The notes beneath the pieces are model-generated. The model had not been told where the DNA came from and did not search any database. It was given only the letters and a program-made list of their open reading frames with translations. DNA of 64,000 nt, taken from Tretioscincus oriximinensis. Lineage: Eukaryota > Chordata > Lepidosauria > Squamata > Gymnophthalmidae. Positions 38,340-49,875 of the stretch are shown one piece after another. A program made the translations under genes and the position numbers. Where the stretch lies: NCBI GenBank assembly GCA_022410635.1, contig JAJVDF010000489.1, forward strand, positions 516,453-580,452, in the 5' to 3' direction. Within the stretch, counting starts at the first letter, position 1; the number at the start of each line of letters is the position of its first letter.

Positions 38340-38447
38340 TGTTTCCCAGCAGTCAAGGGGAATGAAGGAGGCAGCAACAGGAATGGACAAAACGGAGCTC
38401 TGCCTGTCTTGGATGGCTCCTCCTTCATTCCCCTTGAATGTTGGGTA
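38340..38447. repeat. Hairpin with perfect 19-bp stem
   Basis: The arms at 38353-38371 (starting TCAAGGGGAATG) and 38419-38437 are perfect reverse complements over 19 bp around a 47-bp loop. Weaker pairing extends a few bases outward (CCCAGCAG with ATGTTGGG). The surrounding text from about 38110 to 38460 is richer in GC than its neighbours and has an N at 38282, so this may be the end of a non-autonomous DNA element. No partner end was found. Confidence 0.6.
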
Positions 38448-39182
38448 AGGCCCTCTGTGGAAAATGATGTTTGCTAACATTTTATCCTACCTTTCTAGAT
38501 TAGTCTGTTACCTTATGGTCAATATTGAAGTAAAATTGTACAGTACTGGCACTCTGATTAAGTTTTGGATGTGAAAATATTCTTTGCCTCAAGCAGAGAA
38601 GTGTCTTTGTCTAGTGTTGGAAAAACGTCAACTTTCTTACATTCCAAAAACTGATCTCCATTGTTGTGTTTTATCTCTCTTCCTTTTATGCCTCAGGTGG
38701 CCACTTGCTCTTAAAGCTGCATGCGTGGTAATATTGACGGATGGAAGTCCAAGATCCAAAAGGCTGATAACCAAACTTTGAAAACTATTTTATTGTTCCC
38801 ATTGTGTAAAAAACCAGCAGTTCATGTTTCAATGTACAGTTATTACTGCTTAATTGTAATATATATATTGAAAATCATGTGATCTTTGCTGAACATCTGA
38901 TTCTGATATTTTCCAATATATTTTAAAATTTCTATTGCTTTTTAAGGCTAGTTATCATGAAGTACTGGCTGCAGCTAATGCTTAATCCAGCATTAATTCA
39001 TAGTGAGGCCACACAACAGCAAATTGGTTAGTCAATAACTTTTCACATTATCTAGCCCAAAAATAGACAGTGGGGAAGAAAAACTGCTTCTTAAAATGCT
39101 GCTGCATTATCTCATTCTGAAGATGGAATGAAGTTGGGTTAAGCTTAGATGTAGCTCTAGGGTCTTAGTAATAAGCCTATTT
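38448..39182. other. AT-rich sequence, no recognised element
   Basis: No repeat family or exon could be supported. Confidence 0.5.
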
Positions 39183-39272
39183 TTTGATTGATTGGTTGAT
39201 TGGTTGATAGTTGATTAGCTGGCTAGGATTGGTTAGTGTTTGGTTGATCGGCTGTTTGGTTGGTTGCCTTCA
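39183..39272 (+). repeat. Degenerate GATTGGTT tandem repeat
   Basis: Units like TTGATTGG, TTGATTGG, TTGATAGT and TTGGTTGATCGG run from about 39183 to 39272. It is a short degenerate minisatellite. Confidence 0.75.
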
Positions 39273-39289
39273 AATTATGCCTAATTTCC

Positions 39290-39452
39290 AGTTTACTATA
39301 CGGATACTTTCATGGGTAGCACTATGCAGTTTTATTCACAGAGTTGTAGAAGTTATTTGCCATTACTTTCTTCCTGGAAAAGGCTGGGAATCAAACCAGA
39401 GACCTTTGCTTTTCAGACAATTTGTTCTACCACTGAAGCATAGTCACACTGC
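39290..39452 (-). mobile_element. tRNA-derived SINE head, degenerate
   Basis: On the minus strand the region 39352-39450 reads as a tRNA-like head. It has an A-box-like ATGCTTCAGTGGTAGAAC and a B-box-like GGTTTGATTCCCAGCC. The body toward lower coordinates is decayed and no tail was identified. The Pol III boxes suggest a SINE and not a functional tRNA gene, since the acceptor stem does not close. Confidence 0.55.
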
Positions 39453-41649
39453 ATGTTTTACGCATGCACACACATAAAAAAAATTAGAAAGAAAATGAAA
39501 TTAGAATTTAAGTTTTCTAAGTATAGAAATTCATATTGTGCTCTTAATAGATTTTCTTTTCCAGGTCCTTGGTTAGAAGAGCTAGCATTTAGAAATAGAA
39601 AATCAACAACTTATAGTCAATTTGGCAGCCAGTTTGGCATGCTATACCCACTGCAGAAATGTACATTCTACATCGAGGAGACTATTGGTTGCTCCATCAA
39701 TATGTATAGCAGCTTTAAGACTGTGATCATTTCAGGATCTAATTCTGTGTTTGTGGAACATCCTTCCTTTGTATTTTTGGTTCGAAGATAATTTTTTTCA
39801 TTTCTGAAAAGGCCTAAAAAGTTTTTTGACTCCCCAGAGTGAAGAACTTATGCTGTTTGCTGAGCTGGGAGGTGCCCATGTAAGACTCGGATTGGTGGAT
39901 TTTTAATGGTTGGACTTTTTATTGTGATCATATGTGATTGTTGCCATGCCCTTTTATGAAAAAGGCATTATATATAAACATTTATTTTATTATTTAATTA
40001 ACGTGTCTGTTTGACCATACCTTTCAGGAATCAAGTGTCTATCTGAGCGACAGTGTTGCTCCACCCCTCTCTACTTCCCCTCCTGTGATTAGTTATACTT
40101 CTGTCAGTTATGTACAAGTTCCCTTCTATCATGCTCAGACCTTTGAGGAAATGAGGTTGAAGGATGAACATTTGTAATTGCCTTGAACTGAATTGGCTCG
40201 CTGATCACATTCCTATAGTGTGGCAGCATGACAGACTATGTAATGCATGCATATCTTTGCATGTCTTTTGGCAGTTTGGTTTAAAAAGGAGCGGAAAAAG
40301 AGACAGAGGATTATTGCATACACTTTTACCTTTAAGAGACTTCCTCTTCATCTGTCTGTGTACAAATAGTGCAAATTTTCTTTACAATACAGCACCTTCT
40401 CCATTTGAAAAGAAGGAAAAAGAGAGGATCATTGCAAGGACCTCTTCTTCTCATCCATGTGATCAAGTCAGAACAGAATTGTTGGGATGCAAAGAAGAAG
40501 AACCATATGGCAAGCAGATGATACTACAGCATGTCTGGAATGCCCACTAAATCATGAATTGGCTGGACAGGACAGCCTAAATTCTTCACTCGATTATTGG
40601 TAATTGTCTCCAAAGTAATTTTTCACATTACTATCATCCTTCATGATATCATAATGTAAGTAAAAGAAATTTATGAAGAGATTACCACAAAAAAAAGTCA
40701 AAATGATATTTTTAAACATGATCTATTGAAAGGCATGGAGTGGCATGGAGATGCCTCACTCATCAGGTGTGACGGTAGCTCATAATTGATGGGACTTATT
40801 TTAAAGTCACTTTGCTGATACAAATTTTGGTGCTTTATTGAGAAATAGTAAACCAAAGAGACATATTACTGTTCAAATGTGACTAAAGCCACTAAATAGT
40901 CCATAAAAACTTACACGAAAGGTGAAAGTGCTTGTTTTTCTTTGTTAGCCAACATCCAACATCATTGCTACAGCTATGTTTAACTCTTGAGTTTATATTT
41001 ATGTAGGACTTGACAAATGTTTGTTTTAGTTTCAGTTGACAGATTTCGCATCCCTAGGTTTCATATTGAGGTTTCATGTTGAGTGAAAAATAAAGAGTTT
41101 GGTCTGGTTTGGGGTTAAAACCTCAGGTAACCACAGGCTTCTCTCTAGAGTCTATAGGGAAAAGAGATATTTCCCTGGAAAAGGTTAGATTTGCTGAATA
41201 TTTCAAGTTGTTTGGTTGATTGGGAAACAACTAAACTCTTAGAGATGGTTGGTGTTTTTCAGATTTCCCTCCTCAGCAATCACAGTATTTTAAGTTCATG
41301 GCCTCAAAAATACTATGACCGTACAATTGCCATAAATTTATTGAAATAACTCTTTTTCTGTCATACAACATTTGATTCAATATTTACCCAGTCAATAATC
41401 TTCTTTGTTGAACCCTTTCTCAGTAATTTTTCCAAACCCATTTGTTTCCAACTTTTTAGACATTGGTATATTCAGAAGTGGTTCATAAAGTAAAACAAGA
41501 CGTTTATGGTTTTTTTCAATCAAATGAAGCAATGGCTTTTCACTGCTTAGCCAATGAACCCCTACTATAACTGCACTTTGTATCTAGCAGGAGAGCATAG
41601 CAATCATGAACTCAAAGAAGTAACCATGTTTATTTTGATACAAAATTTA
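39453..41649. other. AT-rich sequence, possible L2 tail near 39900-39995
   Basis: Text around 39930-39990 (GATTGTTGCCATGCCCTTTTATG, GGCATTATATATAAACATTTATTTTATT) resembles a very degenerate L2 tail. A 128-codon plus frame at 40164-40550 shows no family similarity. Nothing else could be supported. Confidence 0.4.
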
Positions 41650-41765
41650 TATCAAAAGAGTATATTAGCACTTTATAGACTAACAAGAAAAAAGCAGCAT
41701 GACATTTTATAGATATGTCAACTTCTTCATTTACAATGGAATGAACAACTGCATTTATAGGAAGC
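41650..41765 (-). mobile_element. Penelope-like element 3' tail, degenerate
   Basis: On the minus strand it reads GAAGAAGTTGACATATCTATA, AAATGTCATGC, CTTGTTAGTCTATAAAGTGCTA. This is the same order as the other tails. Only the tail remains. Confidence 0.5.
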
Positions 41766-42654
41766 TGGGTGCCTGGACACTGTTCTTTTTCATTTCTATT
41801 GCTATTTACATACCTAACTTGCCAGGTCACAGGATCTTAAGATGTTGTCTGAAGAACAATATATTCTTATTTGAGATGATTCTACTCTTCCATGGATTGA
41901 AGAGGGAGGAAGTGGACAACTAACCTGCCAGCTGCCAGCCTTGGTGATCAATGGCGGGATAAATGTTTCATCTAGATCTAAGGTTTCTTGTGACAGGTAC
42001 ATTTTAGAAGGCTGGCTTCAAAAACTTTGTTTAGAAAATTAGAATAAACTGACAAGTATAATAGTAAATCATTTAATTGATTCAAAAATGAAAAATATTT
42101 TTTCAAATATACCCGAATTGTTCAATTGAATAGACTGTCCAAAAATTCAACCAAACAGAACGAATCTTCCACTGACAAATACAAACATGTTTGGTTCAAG
42201 CAAAAATACATGAATTTGCTGGTTTGCTGTGAATAGTTTGGCATATTGCTAAACCTTTGGTCTTTCTTCTTCCTCTATTTCTCTGAATAATTGCTACTGG
42301 CCATTTGCTATCCAATCCTCCAGTGTCCTGGTAATATTTTTCCTTTTGATTGTGATCTTTCCAGAAACAAGTTTATTTACTGGGTTGATTTTTTGAAACT
42401 TCAACATTTTCTCTTATGTGATTGATTTTTAAAACTGGATACTTCTTTCATTTTCCCTTTGTCCTTCAGGTTATTTAATTTATCTAAGGATTGGTTGAAC
42501 TTTTGCAAATCCCACCCTACTTCTGAGCAACATTCGAGTAAAACCACTTGTAACCATTTTGTTTCCAGGAACCAGTTGGAATTGTACACTTGCATTCATT
42601 GTGTTCCCAATGGTTTCTTTCTGTTCCTCCTTCTTCCTTCTTCCTTCTTCCTTG
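41766..42654. other. AT-rich sequence, ends in a pyrimidine tract
   Basis: A TTCTTCC-repeat pyrimidine run at about 42625-42655 lies directly against the 5' truncation point of the CR1 fragment that follows. No other element was recognised. Confidence 0.5.
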
Positions 42655-43245
42655 GTGCAGAAAAGGGCAGCAAAAATGATCAAGGGTCTGGAGCACCTCC
42701 CTTACGAAGTCAGGCTGCAACGTCTGGGCCTCTTCAGCCTTGAAAGGAGACGTTTGAGGGGTGATCTGATTGAAGTGTACAAAATCATGCATGGGATCGA
42801 CAGGGCGAATAGAGAAAAAATGTTTTCTCTGTCACACAACACAAGGACCAGAGGGCACTCCTTAAAACTGTTGGGTAGAAAAGTGAGATCAGACAAAGGA
42901 AAGTATTTTTTTCACCCAGAGGGTCATCGGCCTATGGAATTTACTTCCTGAAGAGGTAGTGGTAGCTAACAGCTTGGATAGTTTCAAGACAGGACTAGAC
43001 AGGTTTATGGACACCAAGGGTATAAATGGATACTAGGATGGATGTCTGGATGTTGCCTCCGGGATGGAGCAACAGGCAGGACTCTTGAAATACCATTTGC
43101 AGGGAGTCATGAACAGGAGCATATTTTGCTTTCCTCTGTTCGGTCTGCCCAGGTGCATCTAGTGGGCCTCTGTGTGACACAGAATGCTGGCCTTGATGGG
43201 CTGTGGCCTGATCCAGTATGGCTCTTCTTATGTTCTTATGTTCCT
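42655..43245 (+). mobile_element. CR1/L3-type LINE 3' end, best preserved copy
   Basis: The plus frame reads VQKRAAKMIKGLEHLPYEVR at about 42657-42715, then [20 protein letters not shown], the conserved ORF2 C-terminal end of CR1. A frameshift near 42945 interrupts it just before the 'LPEEVV' segment. The 3' UTR follows and ends in TTCTTATGTTCTTATGTTCC at 43226-43245, the short tandem tail typical of the family. It is 5' truncated. It is the youngest-looking of the copies at 3.7, 14.3, 24.9, 36.6 and 53.0 kb. Confidence 0.92.
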
Positions 43246-43469
43246 TATTACATTCGCACACTCATGGCTACTTTCAGAAAGGTGCCTGGCAGCTACACAT
43301 TATTCATGTTGTGTAATTGGCTTTACAAACATTCTCAAACCCCTTTCCCATGTCCATGGATACAACTTATAAAGGACAACATGGATCTAGTTACACATGG
43401 ACAAGAAGAAGAATCTGTTTTTTATTCCTCATTCTTGGGACTTAGATCCCCTTACAAAATTATTACTTA

Positions 43470-43655
43470 CATTTTTATTCTATCCTTCCCCAACATTTTT
43501 ATTCTATCCTTCCCACCATGCTACGTTTTGAACAGCTAGGCTGGCTGAAGATGAGGCCAGAAGGTGTTCACCCATCTCCATGCCTGACACATGGGCCTTG
43601 AACTCTGATATCTCTGTTGAAACAAAGAAGCTCTTAACCTCTGTGCCACTGTAAC
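43470..43655 (-). mobile_element. Degenerate tRNA-derived SINE
   Basis: On the minus strand the head near 43650 reads GTGGCACAGAGGTTAAGAG (A-box-like) and then GAGTTCAAGGCCC (B-box-like) near 43590. The body has GGTGAACACCTTCTGG, like the GTGAGCACCTTCCAC of the SINEs at 57.5 and 61.7 kb. A 22-bp unit with 'tttttattctatccttccc' is duplicated at about 43470-43515. It is older than those copies. Confidence 0.6.
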
Positions 43656-44514
43656 GCTGCACTAAAATCTGCAATTCTCTCAGAACTATATTAGAAATGC
43701 TACAAGCAGCTGTAGTATTCCCAAAATATCAAGGCAATAACCTATAATATTGCTATTAAAGGAAATCTGGCAACAAAGCTGCGCTTTCACATTAGTGACC
43801 CAGTACCTTAGTCTGCTGGTTTCTTTCATTGTCCCTATCCTTGCAAATATCTGGAAGTTAACCAAGTGCATGAAAGAAGGGTGATACACAGGTACATTTC
43901 TAGTTTCTGTGTATTTGCAGGGAGACTTAATAACAAAAGGAGTGGCCAAACAGAGGAAAANGTCTGCAATTGTTTTTGGTCACATGGAGGCACTCCATAG
44001 CCGCCTCCCTGTGACAGAACAGCTTTCTGGTTGGTCCTGTGTGGCCCCATGTGCTTTATATGGATGTCTCCTGAATCATAAATTGGCCATGTTTTTCCAT
44101 ATAACATTAATTTTGGTACTTTCAAGTAAAGTAAAATATCAAATTATAGCAATAACAATTTATTATTTTAACTTTTATCTATTTAATTAAGTTTATTTAA
44201 TCAAAGGTGGAAATCTTTTGACTTATAATTAAATTTGGAGATGATAGTGGCATCTTTGAAGTTATTGTTTGTACAGTTGTTCAGTCTCATGGGTTCGTGA
44301 TCCCATGAACCCATAAATGTCAAGCTCCTCTGTATTCCACTGTCTTCCATTACACTATTACCCCATCTTATCTTCAACCATTCCTGACTCCTATCTTCAA
44401 TCTTTCCTAACGTTATGGTCTTTTCCAGTGTGCTGGTCAAAGTATTTGAATTTCAGCTTTAGTATTTGTCCTTACAATTAACAGTCAGGGTTGACTGCCT
44501 TTCATATTGATTGA
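43656..44514. other. AT-rich sequence, no recognised element
   Basis: No repeat family or exon could be supported; N at 43961. Confidence 0.5.
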
Positions 44515-44605
44515 TTTGAAGACTGGGTCCTCAAGATTGCAGTACAAAATATACTTTTCTTGGGTATAGGGTGATATAAAAATGCAAATAAATAAAAAAT
44601 GGTGT
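44515..44605 (+). mobile_element. L2-like 3' tail, degenerate
   Basis: GGGTATAGGGTGATATAAAAATGCAAATAAATAAAAAATG at about 44560-44600 follows the L2 tail pattern (hairpin words, then GATATAAA and AAATAAATAAA). The body upstream is eroded. Confidence 0.5.
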
Positions 44606-47335
44606 TGCACAATTCTCAGCCCTTTGTCTACCACAAATAAAGATTCTTAAAGTATGTGGTGAGTGGTGTCAACAGCAACCTTTACACAAATATTATGAAA
44701 ATAAACACTGTAACCCAACATCTGTTTTTATTTGCGCCTCTGATTGGCTGATGTGCTTACTCGATCACTATCAGAATGTTTGTGCTCTTCTTGTACACAT
44801 GTACATATCTAAAATATGCACATTTAACACAAATGTGCACAAATGCTATACCAAACTGCTCATTATTACATGTTAATGAAAAAAGCTTTATGAAGCATGA
44901 AGTAGGATATTGTCATGGGTTAATTGGGGAAAACATGAAATCTCTGGTAAACTTGATCAAACACTCTTCTGTTTCTACTATTGTTTTAGAAGAAGCTATA
45001 CCTACAAAATGAATGATAAAAGGGAAGCCTTTTATTTGCTAGGGATAAATTATTTAGAATCCAGTTTCAAATAGTAATTCCAGGGAGCTGTAATTGCATT
45101 GGGAATTCTGCTACACACACGTCCTCCCAGCCTGTTCATGTTTCAGTGACATGGAGCATGCTTTTCAGGAATTCGGTTAAGTGAAATCAGCTTTGAAAGA
45201 TGCAGCGAACAAGTAATATTGCTGCCATCCAGCTAATGTTGGTGGAACAGCATCTTTGCTATCAGTTAATAATAGCTGTAGCGTACATACATATAGACAT
45301 AGAAGCACCGGCTGCTTAAGTATTCGTATGTTTAGGGCTTTTTAAAGGGGATTTTATTGCAGTATATGAGGAGGGAGAATTTGACTCAAAAATTCTGTGT
45401 TGGATTTCATGAAACAATTGACTGCTTTGTTGTCTGACTGCAAACACCTGATGTAGCTTCTCATGCCACACAGGGTACGTTGAAGTTTGGAAAAGAGAGC
45501 TTTATGATGCTGTGTGCGTGTCTAGCACTATTTGGCAATGCTGAGATCAAACCCTCCAAATGCCAGAAATAAAATGTTGTGATAATGTGCTTTGATTTTT
45601 GACGATTTCATTTTTACACTCTGCTTTTAGGGGGTGGGGAGGAGAGCACTTTTGCTCTGCACTTCCGGCAGGATTCGAGCCATGCTATTTGGAACGAGCG
45701 ATTTCGTCTTCTTCTAGAGCAATGACGCTGCACCAGTTTCGGCATATCCTGTTCTCCCACTTACCTGGGTGGCTGCTGTTGCTGCTGCTGCTTGGGTTGC
45801 TCCTGCCTGTCTGCTGCCTGCATGTTTCACCCTGGCTTGCACATGGGAGAATCACTTGTCGGCACACTAAGGAAAAGACACGACGAGATCTGGGCAGTAT
45901 GTTCTGTGGCTGCTGGNAAGGAACGTGCGATTTTCAGATGCTTATTTCTCCTACCCCAGGGTGAAAATATGAGTTTGAGGTATTGGAAGAAAACACTTTA
46001 GGAAATATGATGCTGGGTAATGCAGAGTGCACAGCAAGGGCATCGACAGTGTGTATGGCAAGAGGGCATCAACAGGAAGACTCTTAACCACTGCTGTTCG
46101 GAGGGATTACTATAGAGAAAGCCATGATGATGCAGTCAGTGTTTCACCCTAGAGGAGCTGCTCTGGAAATGGATAAGCAAGATATCTCTTGTGTGTGCTT
46201 GTCAGAGCACAGTCGTAAAAGAGAAAAGGTGGAAAGGAGCAAGCCAGCAAGTGAAAAGGAAGAAATGCTGCTCGGTGGTCCGATTCTGTGTTTGTTCATT
46301 CCAGCAGTGCTGATGGCATAATTTTCAGACTCCTACCTGGATGAAGAGACTCCCGACTGTAGTCTGAGTACTGTCTTCATATGATTGCAGAAGAGGCAAG
46401 GTGGCTGTGGCTGAAAAGGCACAATGCAAGAAACACGTACTGTATTTACATTTGTGTGTGTTTGTCCATATGTGCATTGCGATAGTGTGAAGTTTCTGGC
46501 TTGGTGCATAGAAAGCCTTTCCGTCTTCTGGGTGAGGAATATCTGAGGTTCTTTTTCACAGTATCTCTCGTCTTCCAGTATATTAGGTGGCTGCTTTCTT
46601 TGAAACTGGCACATTTACAGGCAAGAATTTGGGAAACAGTATTTTTTTTAAATACCTAGAAATGTTGAATCTTTTATGTGATTCCGGAAGAAACAGTTGG
46701 GACGGATGTGTTGTTTTGTTCATTTTTTTAAAAAAATAAACAGCTGTACTCAGTCTTGTGGGGGGGAAATCTATACTGTAAATAGATGTGTGGTCAATCT
46801 TCATCAGAATAAATTGCCCCAGTTGCCTTCTGCATCTCATCTGGCAACTCGTTTTCAAATAGCTTGGGTACAATGTCTTTTATGGTTTTAATGTGTTTCC
46901 AAGTTAGTTTGTGCATTGCTTTGAAATGCTTGTGAGGTATTTTTATTTGTTATTTAACAATTATTGGGGAACTTAGTGCTTTTGTTAAAAAGGGAAGAAG
47001 GAAAAACAATTGCCATTTAAGCAGACATGTTTGAATTAGCCATGCAGCAAAATCTTTAGGGTGGTCATATAGAACTAAGTAAAAGCTGTAGGGATTTTTT
47101 TTTTATTTTTTAGAAACTGCATGTTAGGTGTATGTGTGCCTGCTCAATTGAATGTTTAAATTCAGACACCATAAATTCTTCTTAAAGAACCTCTGGGGTG
47201 ATTTCTTAATATATCTTCCAGTAGGCTGACTGGATGACCCCTTTTGGGGGGGGAACCCGGTTTTGAGGTGTCTATCCTGTCCTCCCGGATGTATGTGTGT
47301 GGGGGGCATTTCCCTGGTTTTTGCTGAGGAAAAAA
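44606..47335. other. Mixed-composition sequence, weak coding-like patch at 45.6-46.0 kb
   Basis: Most of this shows nothing recognisable. At 45599-45964 a 121-codon plus frame includes a Met at 45722 followed by a run of Leu (GWLLLLLLLGLLLPVCC) that looks like a signal peptide. The Leu run comes from a CTGCTG triplet repeat and no family is recognised. The region 45650-45900 contains more CpG than its surroundings. I do not call a gene. Confidence 0.4.
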
Positions 47336-47765
47336 AATAAAAAAATCACTGCACCACCACTAGGGGGCTCTGGCATCTGGGGCCAGCTGCTGAAGGCACC
47401 CTCCGCTCAGTAGAAAATAAAAATTATCGCATACTTCAAAAGTTTCTCGTGCACTTAAAATTTTGTGTATTTTTTTTTAATTCACTTCGCCCCCACTATG
47501 GGGCTCTGGCAACTGGGGCCAGTTCCTGAAGGCACCTTCCCCTCAGTTAAAAATAAAAAATTCTCACACACTACAAAAAGTTCTTGCACTTTAAAAAAAA
47601 AAATAATATTTTTTTTTTAAATTACTGCACCACCACAAGGGGGCTCTGGCAATCGAGGCCAGCTCCTGAAGGTACTCTCCCCTTAGTAAAAATAATTTAA
47701 AAATGCAAATTTCTGATACACTCCAAAAATTCTCACACAGTTTAAAAATTCTCACACACTTAAAA
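47336..47765 (+). repeat. Three-unit tandem array, each unit with a CTCF-like motif
   Basis: A unit of about 136-140 bp is repeated three times. Each has GGGGGCTCTGG or GGGGCTCTGG near its start, then GGGGCCAG or GAGGCCAG, CTGAAGG and a long A/T-rich segment with TTCTCACACAC-like words. The motif positions are 47357-47371 (CCACTAGGGGGCTCT), 47493-47507 (CCACTATGGGGCTCT) and 47633-47647 (CCACAAGGGGGCTCT). The first differs by one base from the well known CTCF 15-mer CCACTAGGGGGCGCT. All three face the same way. Whether CTCF binds is inference. Confidence 0.75.
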
Positions 47766-49499
47766 AAATTCTCACATGCTGCACAGATTTCTGGGGCGGG
47801 AATTTCGGTGGGGAATGGATGTTGGTGAATGATTAGCATATTTATGAATATGCAAATTAACATAAATATTAATTACCTTGGTTTGGGCCTCAGAAAATCT
47901 GGTCAGTCTACCTTCCAGGGTAATTACAGTATGCTCTATCATANCAGATGCCCGCCTATTTGTTACCCAAGAGATCTTTGTTTTGTTGGATTGCACCTTA
48001 CCAAGCTTTTCTAAGAACATCCTTTTTCAGTGGAAGATACTGTGGTGGGAGGGAGGACTTTTTGCTTTTTAAGGAAGGTACATCTCTTGACTTGTCTAGA
48101 TACTGTAGTTCCAGTTCTAGACAGTCTCAGAACATTTTTAAGGAGGATAATTGGGTTTGGAAATGGGAGAGACTTATAACTCACACAAAGCTGCATACAC
48201 CAGCAAAATGTCAGCAGCTTGTAATTAGCAATCCATGGTTACGTCAGCAGCCACATCTTTCCAAGAATAACTGTGATGCATGCCACAACTGAGGAAGATA
48301 GTCATAACCCACTTATCAAATCTGGTTCACAAAAGGGCAAATGGATTAATAAATGTGCTGTGTTTGTAAATCAAGGATGGTGTATGCAGTTTACATATTA
48401 TGGTGTTTATGGAGTTGTGCACAGCTGAAAGCTGAGTTATCATATTGCAGAATTTGGGGACACATGAAGGAAAAGTAGGGGGCTTGGGGGTAAAAATGCA
48501 GAATTGTTCTTAGAACATTCCTTTGCCTTTCTTACTGGCTAGAGCACANAGTTGAGTAGTACAAGCAAACTACAATTTCATAAGCAGAGGAGAAAGAAAC
48601 AGGCTATTTTCATTTTTTTAAAAGAGCACGAAAAAGTGCATTGTTTCATTGCTTTAGCTTAGTTGCGGGAGAAGAGATATTCTTTAGAAGCAATTAATTT
48701 GTTTCCTTATTTAAATTTGATTTGTGATGTTGAAGGTCCTGTAACCATTTAAAACTATGCAACTCCTGTGAATGTTTCTTTGGGAACATTTCAGGAGCTG
48801 AGCATTATTCTGCTTTTTGAGTTGGCATTTATACTGTTCTATGCTGCCAGCAAGCCAGGAAGAGAACATGGAAGTGAGTAGGTGCCTATTCTGCAGTTAG
48901 TCTTTTCCAGGCATTTTCTGTACAGTCGTTTTTTCTGATTTAATCTGCAAGCCCTTTGCACAGTGTGGTGTGTGTGCTTTTCTGTTTTCTGTGCTGTGCT
49001 GTCCAAATAGCTCAGAGCCTCTTCTGGTTTCCCAGATTCTTTGCAAGTCAGCCTCAGTTCAGCTCTTGTTTATTTAGCTTTCCTTAATAATATTCCTAAA
49101 ATAGACTGCATTCTGCAGACATGTATATTTTAGGCTGGCAGTGTGTTTGTGTGTATGTGTGTGTGAGAGCGTGGGTAAGTGTGTATCCTGTGGTGTGCGC
49201 ATTGTGAATCAAATCAAACTAGTAACTCGTTTGTGCCACATGCAATTGCTTTAAATTTTCTTTAATGACTCTACATTTACAAAAAGAAACGTCTCCCTGC
49301 ATTGTGTGCGTACCTAAGCATCATGCGCCTCAGATCCTGATTCAGAATACTGCTGTTCTACTCTGTGAAAGGATTTCCATTGGGGTGTATGTGTGTGTGG
49401 AGATTAAAACAGCTGGTCATTAATGCAGGCTTCATCTCTACGGTGAAAACGTTTGTGAGTGTGAATGGCTGCTTGATTAATGCTGCTGCTTGAAGGCTC
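47766..49499. other. Mixed sequence with TG microsatellite
   Basis: A degenerate TG repeat lies at about 49140-49200. A potential splice-donor word (GGAAGTGAGTAG) occurs at about 48870 but no exon can be supported. No transposon was recognised. Confidence 0.45.
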
Positions 49500-49875
49500 C
49501 TCTATTNAGCAGCCCTGCTTGCTTGCAGCAGAATAATGCAGCCTGATTTGATTGCACTCTAACCAGGGTACTATGTCATTGTGTCGCCAAGCAATTGAGG
49601 TTATTATGGGCCAGGGCTGACAGACGGGACACTGAGGTTACTAGACCGTGGCATTTTTAGAAATACTGGCCTGACCTACTTACAGTTATTCTTGCTGGCT
49701 GCCTGGCAGCTGCATGGTGCATGCATGAACCTGATTGGCTGCTGCTGTTGCTAGGGGGAGTTAGCATGAATTTTTCCACATGTAGCCTCTGTGATTGAAC
49801 GATAAAAGCTGACTGGAATTAAAGAGATTCCGTTCAGCATTATGTAGATTGATCTCCCTTATTTTTCTTTCTGAA
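49500..49875 (+). promoter_or_regulatory. Candidate regulatory segment
   Basis: This stretch is of balanced composition without transposon signatures. It has an inverted CCAAT-type word (GATTGGCTGCTG, near 49731), a TTGCTAGGGGGAG word, repeated GCATGCATG, an E-box CACATG and GATAAAAG near 49801. Such mixtures are common in enhancers or in conserved non-coding DNA, but also arise by chance. Conservation with other amniotes was not tested. N at 49507. Confidence 0.25.

Noticed and set aside
39352..39450. Functional tRNA gene on the minus strand
   Set aside because: A and B boxes are present but the acceptor and anticodon stems do not form convincingly, so it reads as a SINE head.
40164..40550. 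128-codon open frame on the plus strand
   Set aside because: No domain, signal or family resemblance, no splice or promoter context, and a length expected by chance in 64 kb.
47336..47765. Tandem units as a CRISPR-like array
   Set aside because: There are only three diverged units of about 140 bp with drifted repeats in a vertebrate setting. It is a minisatellite-type array.
48845..48890. Possible small exon ending in a splice donor (GGAAGTGAGTAG)
   Set aside because: One donor-like word without an acceptor, frame support or similarity is not enough.
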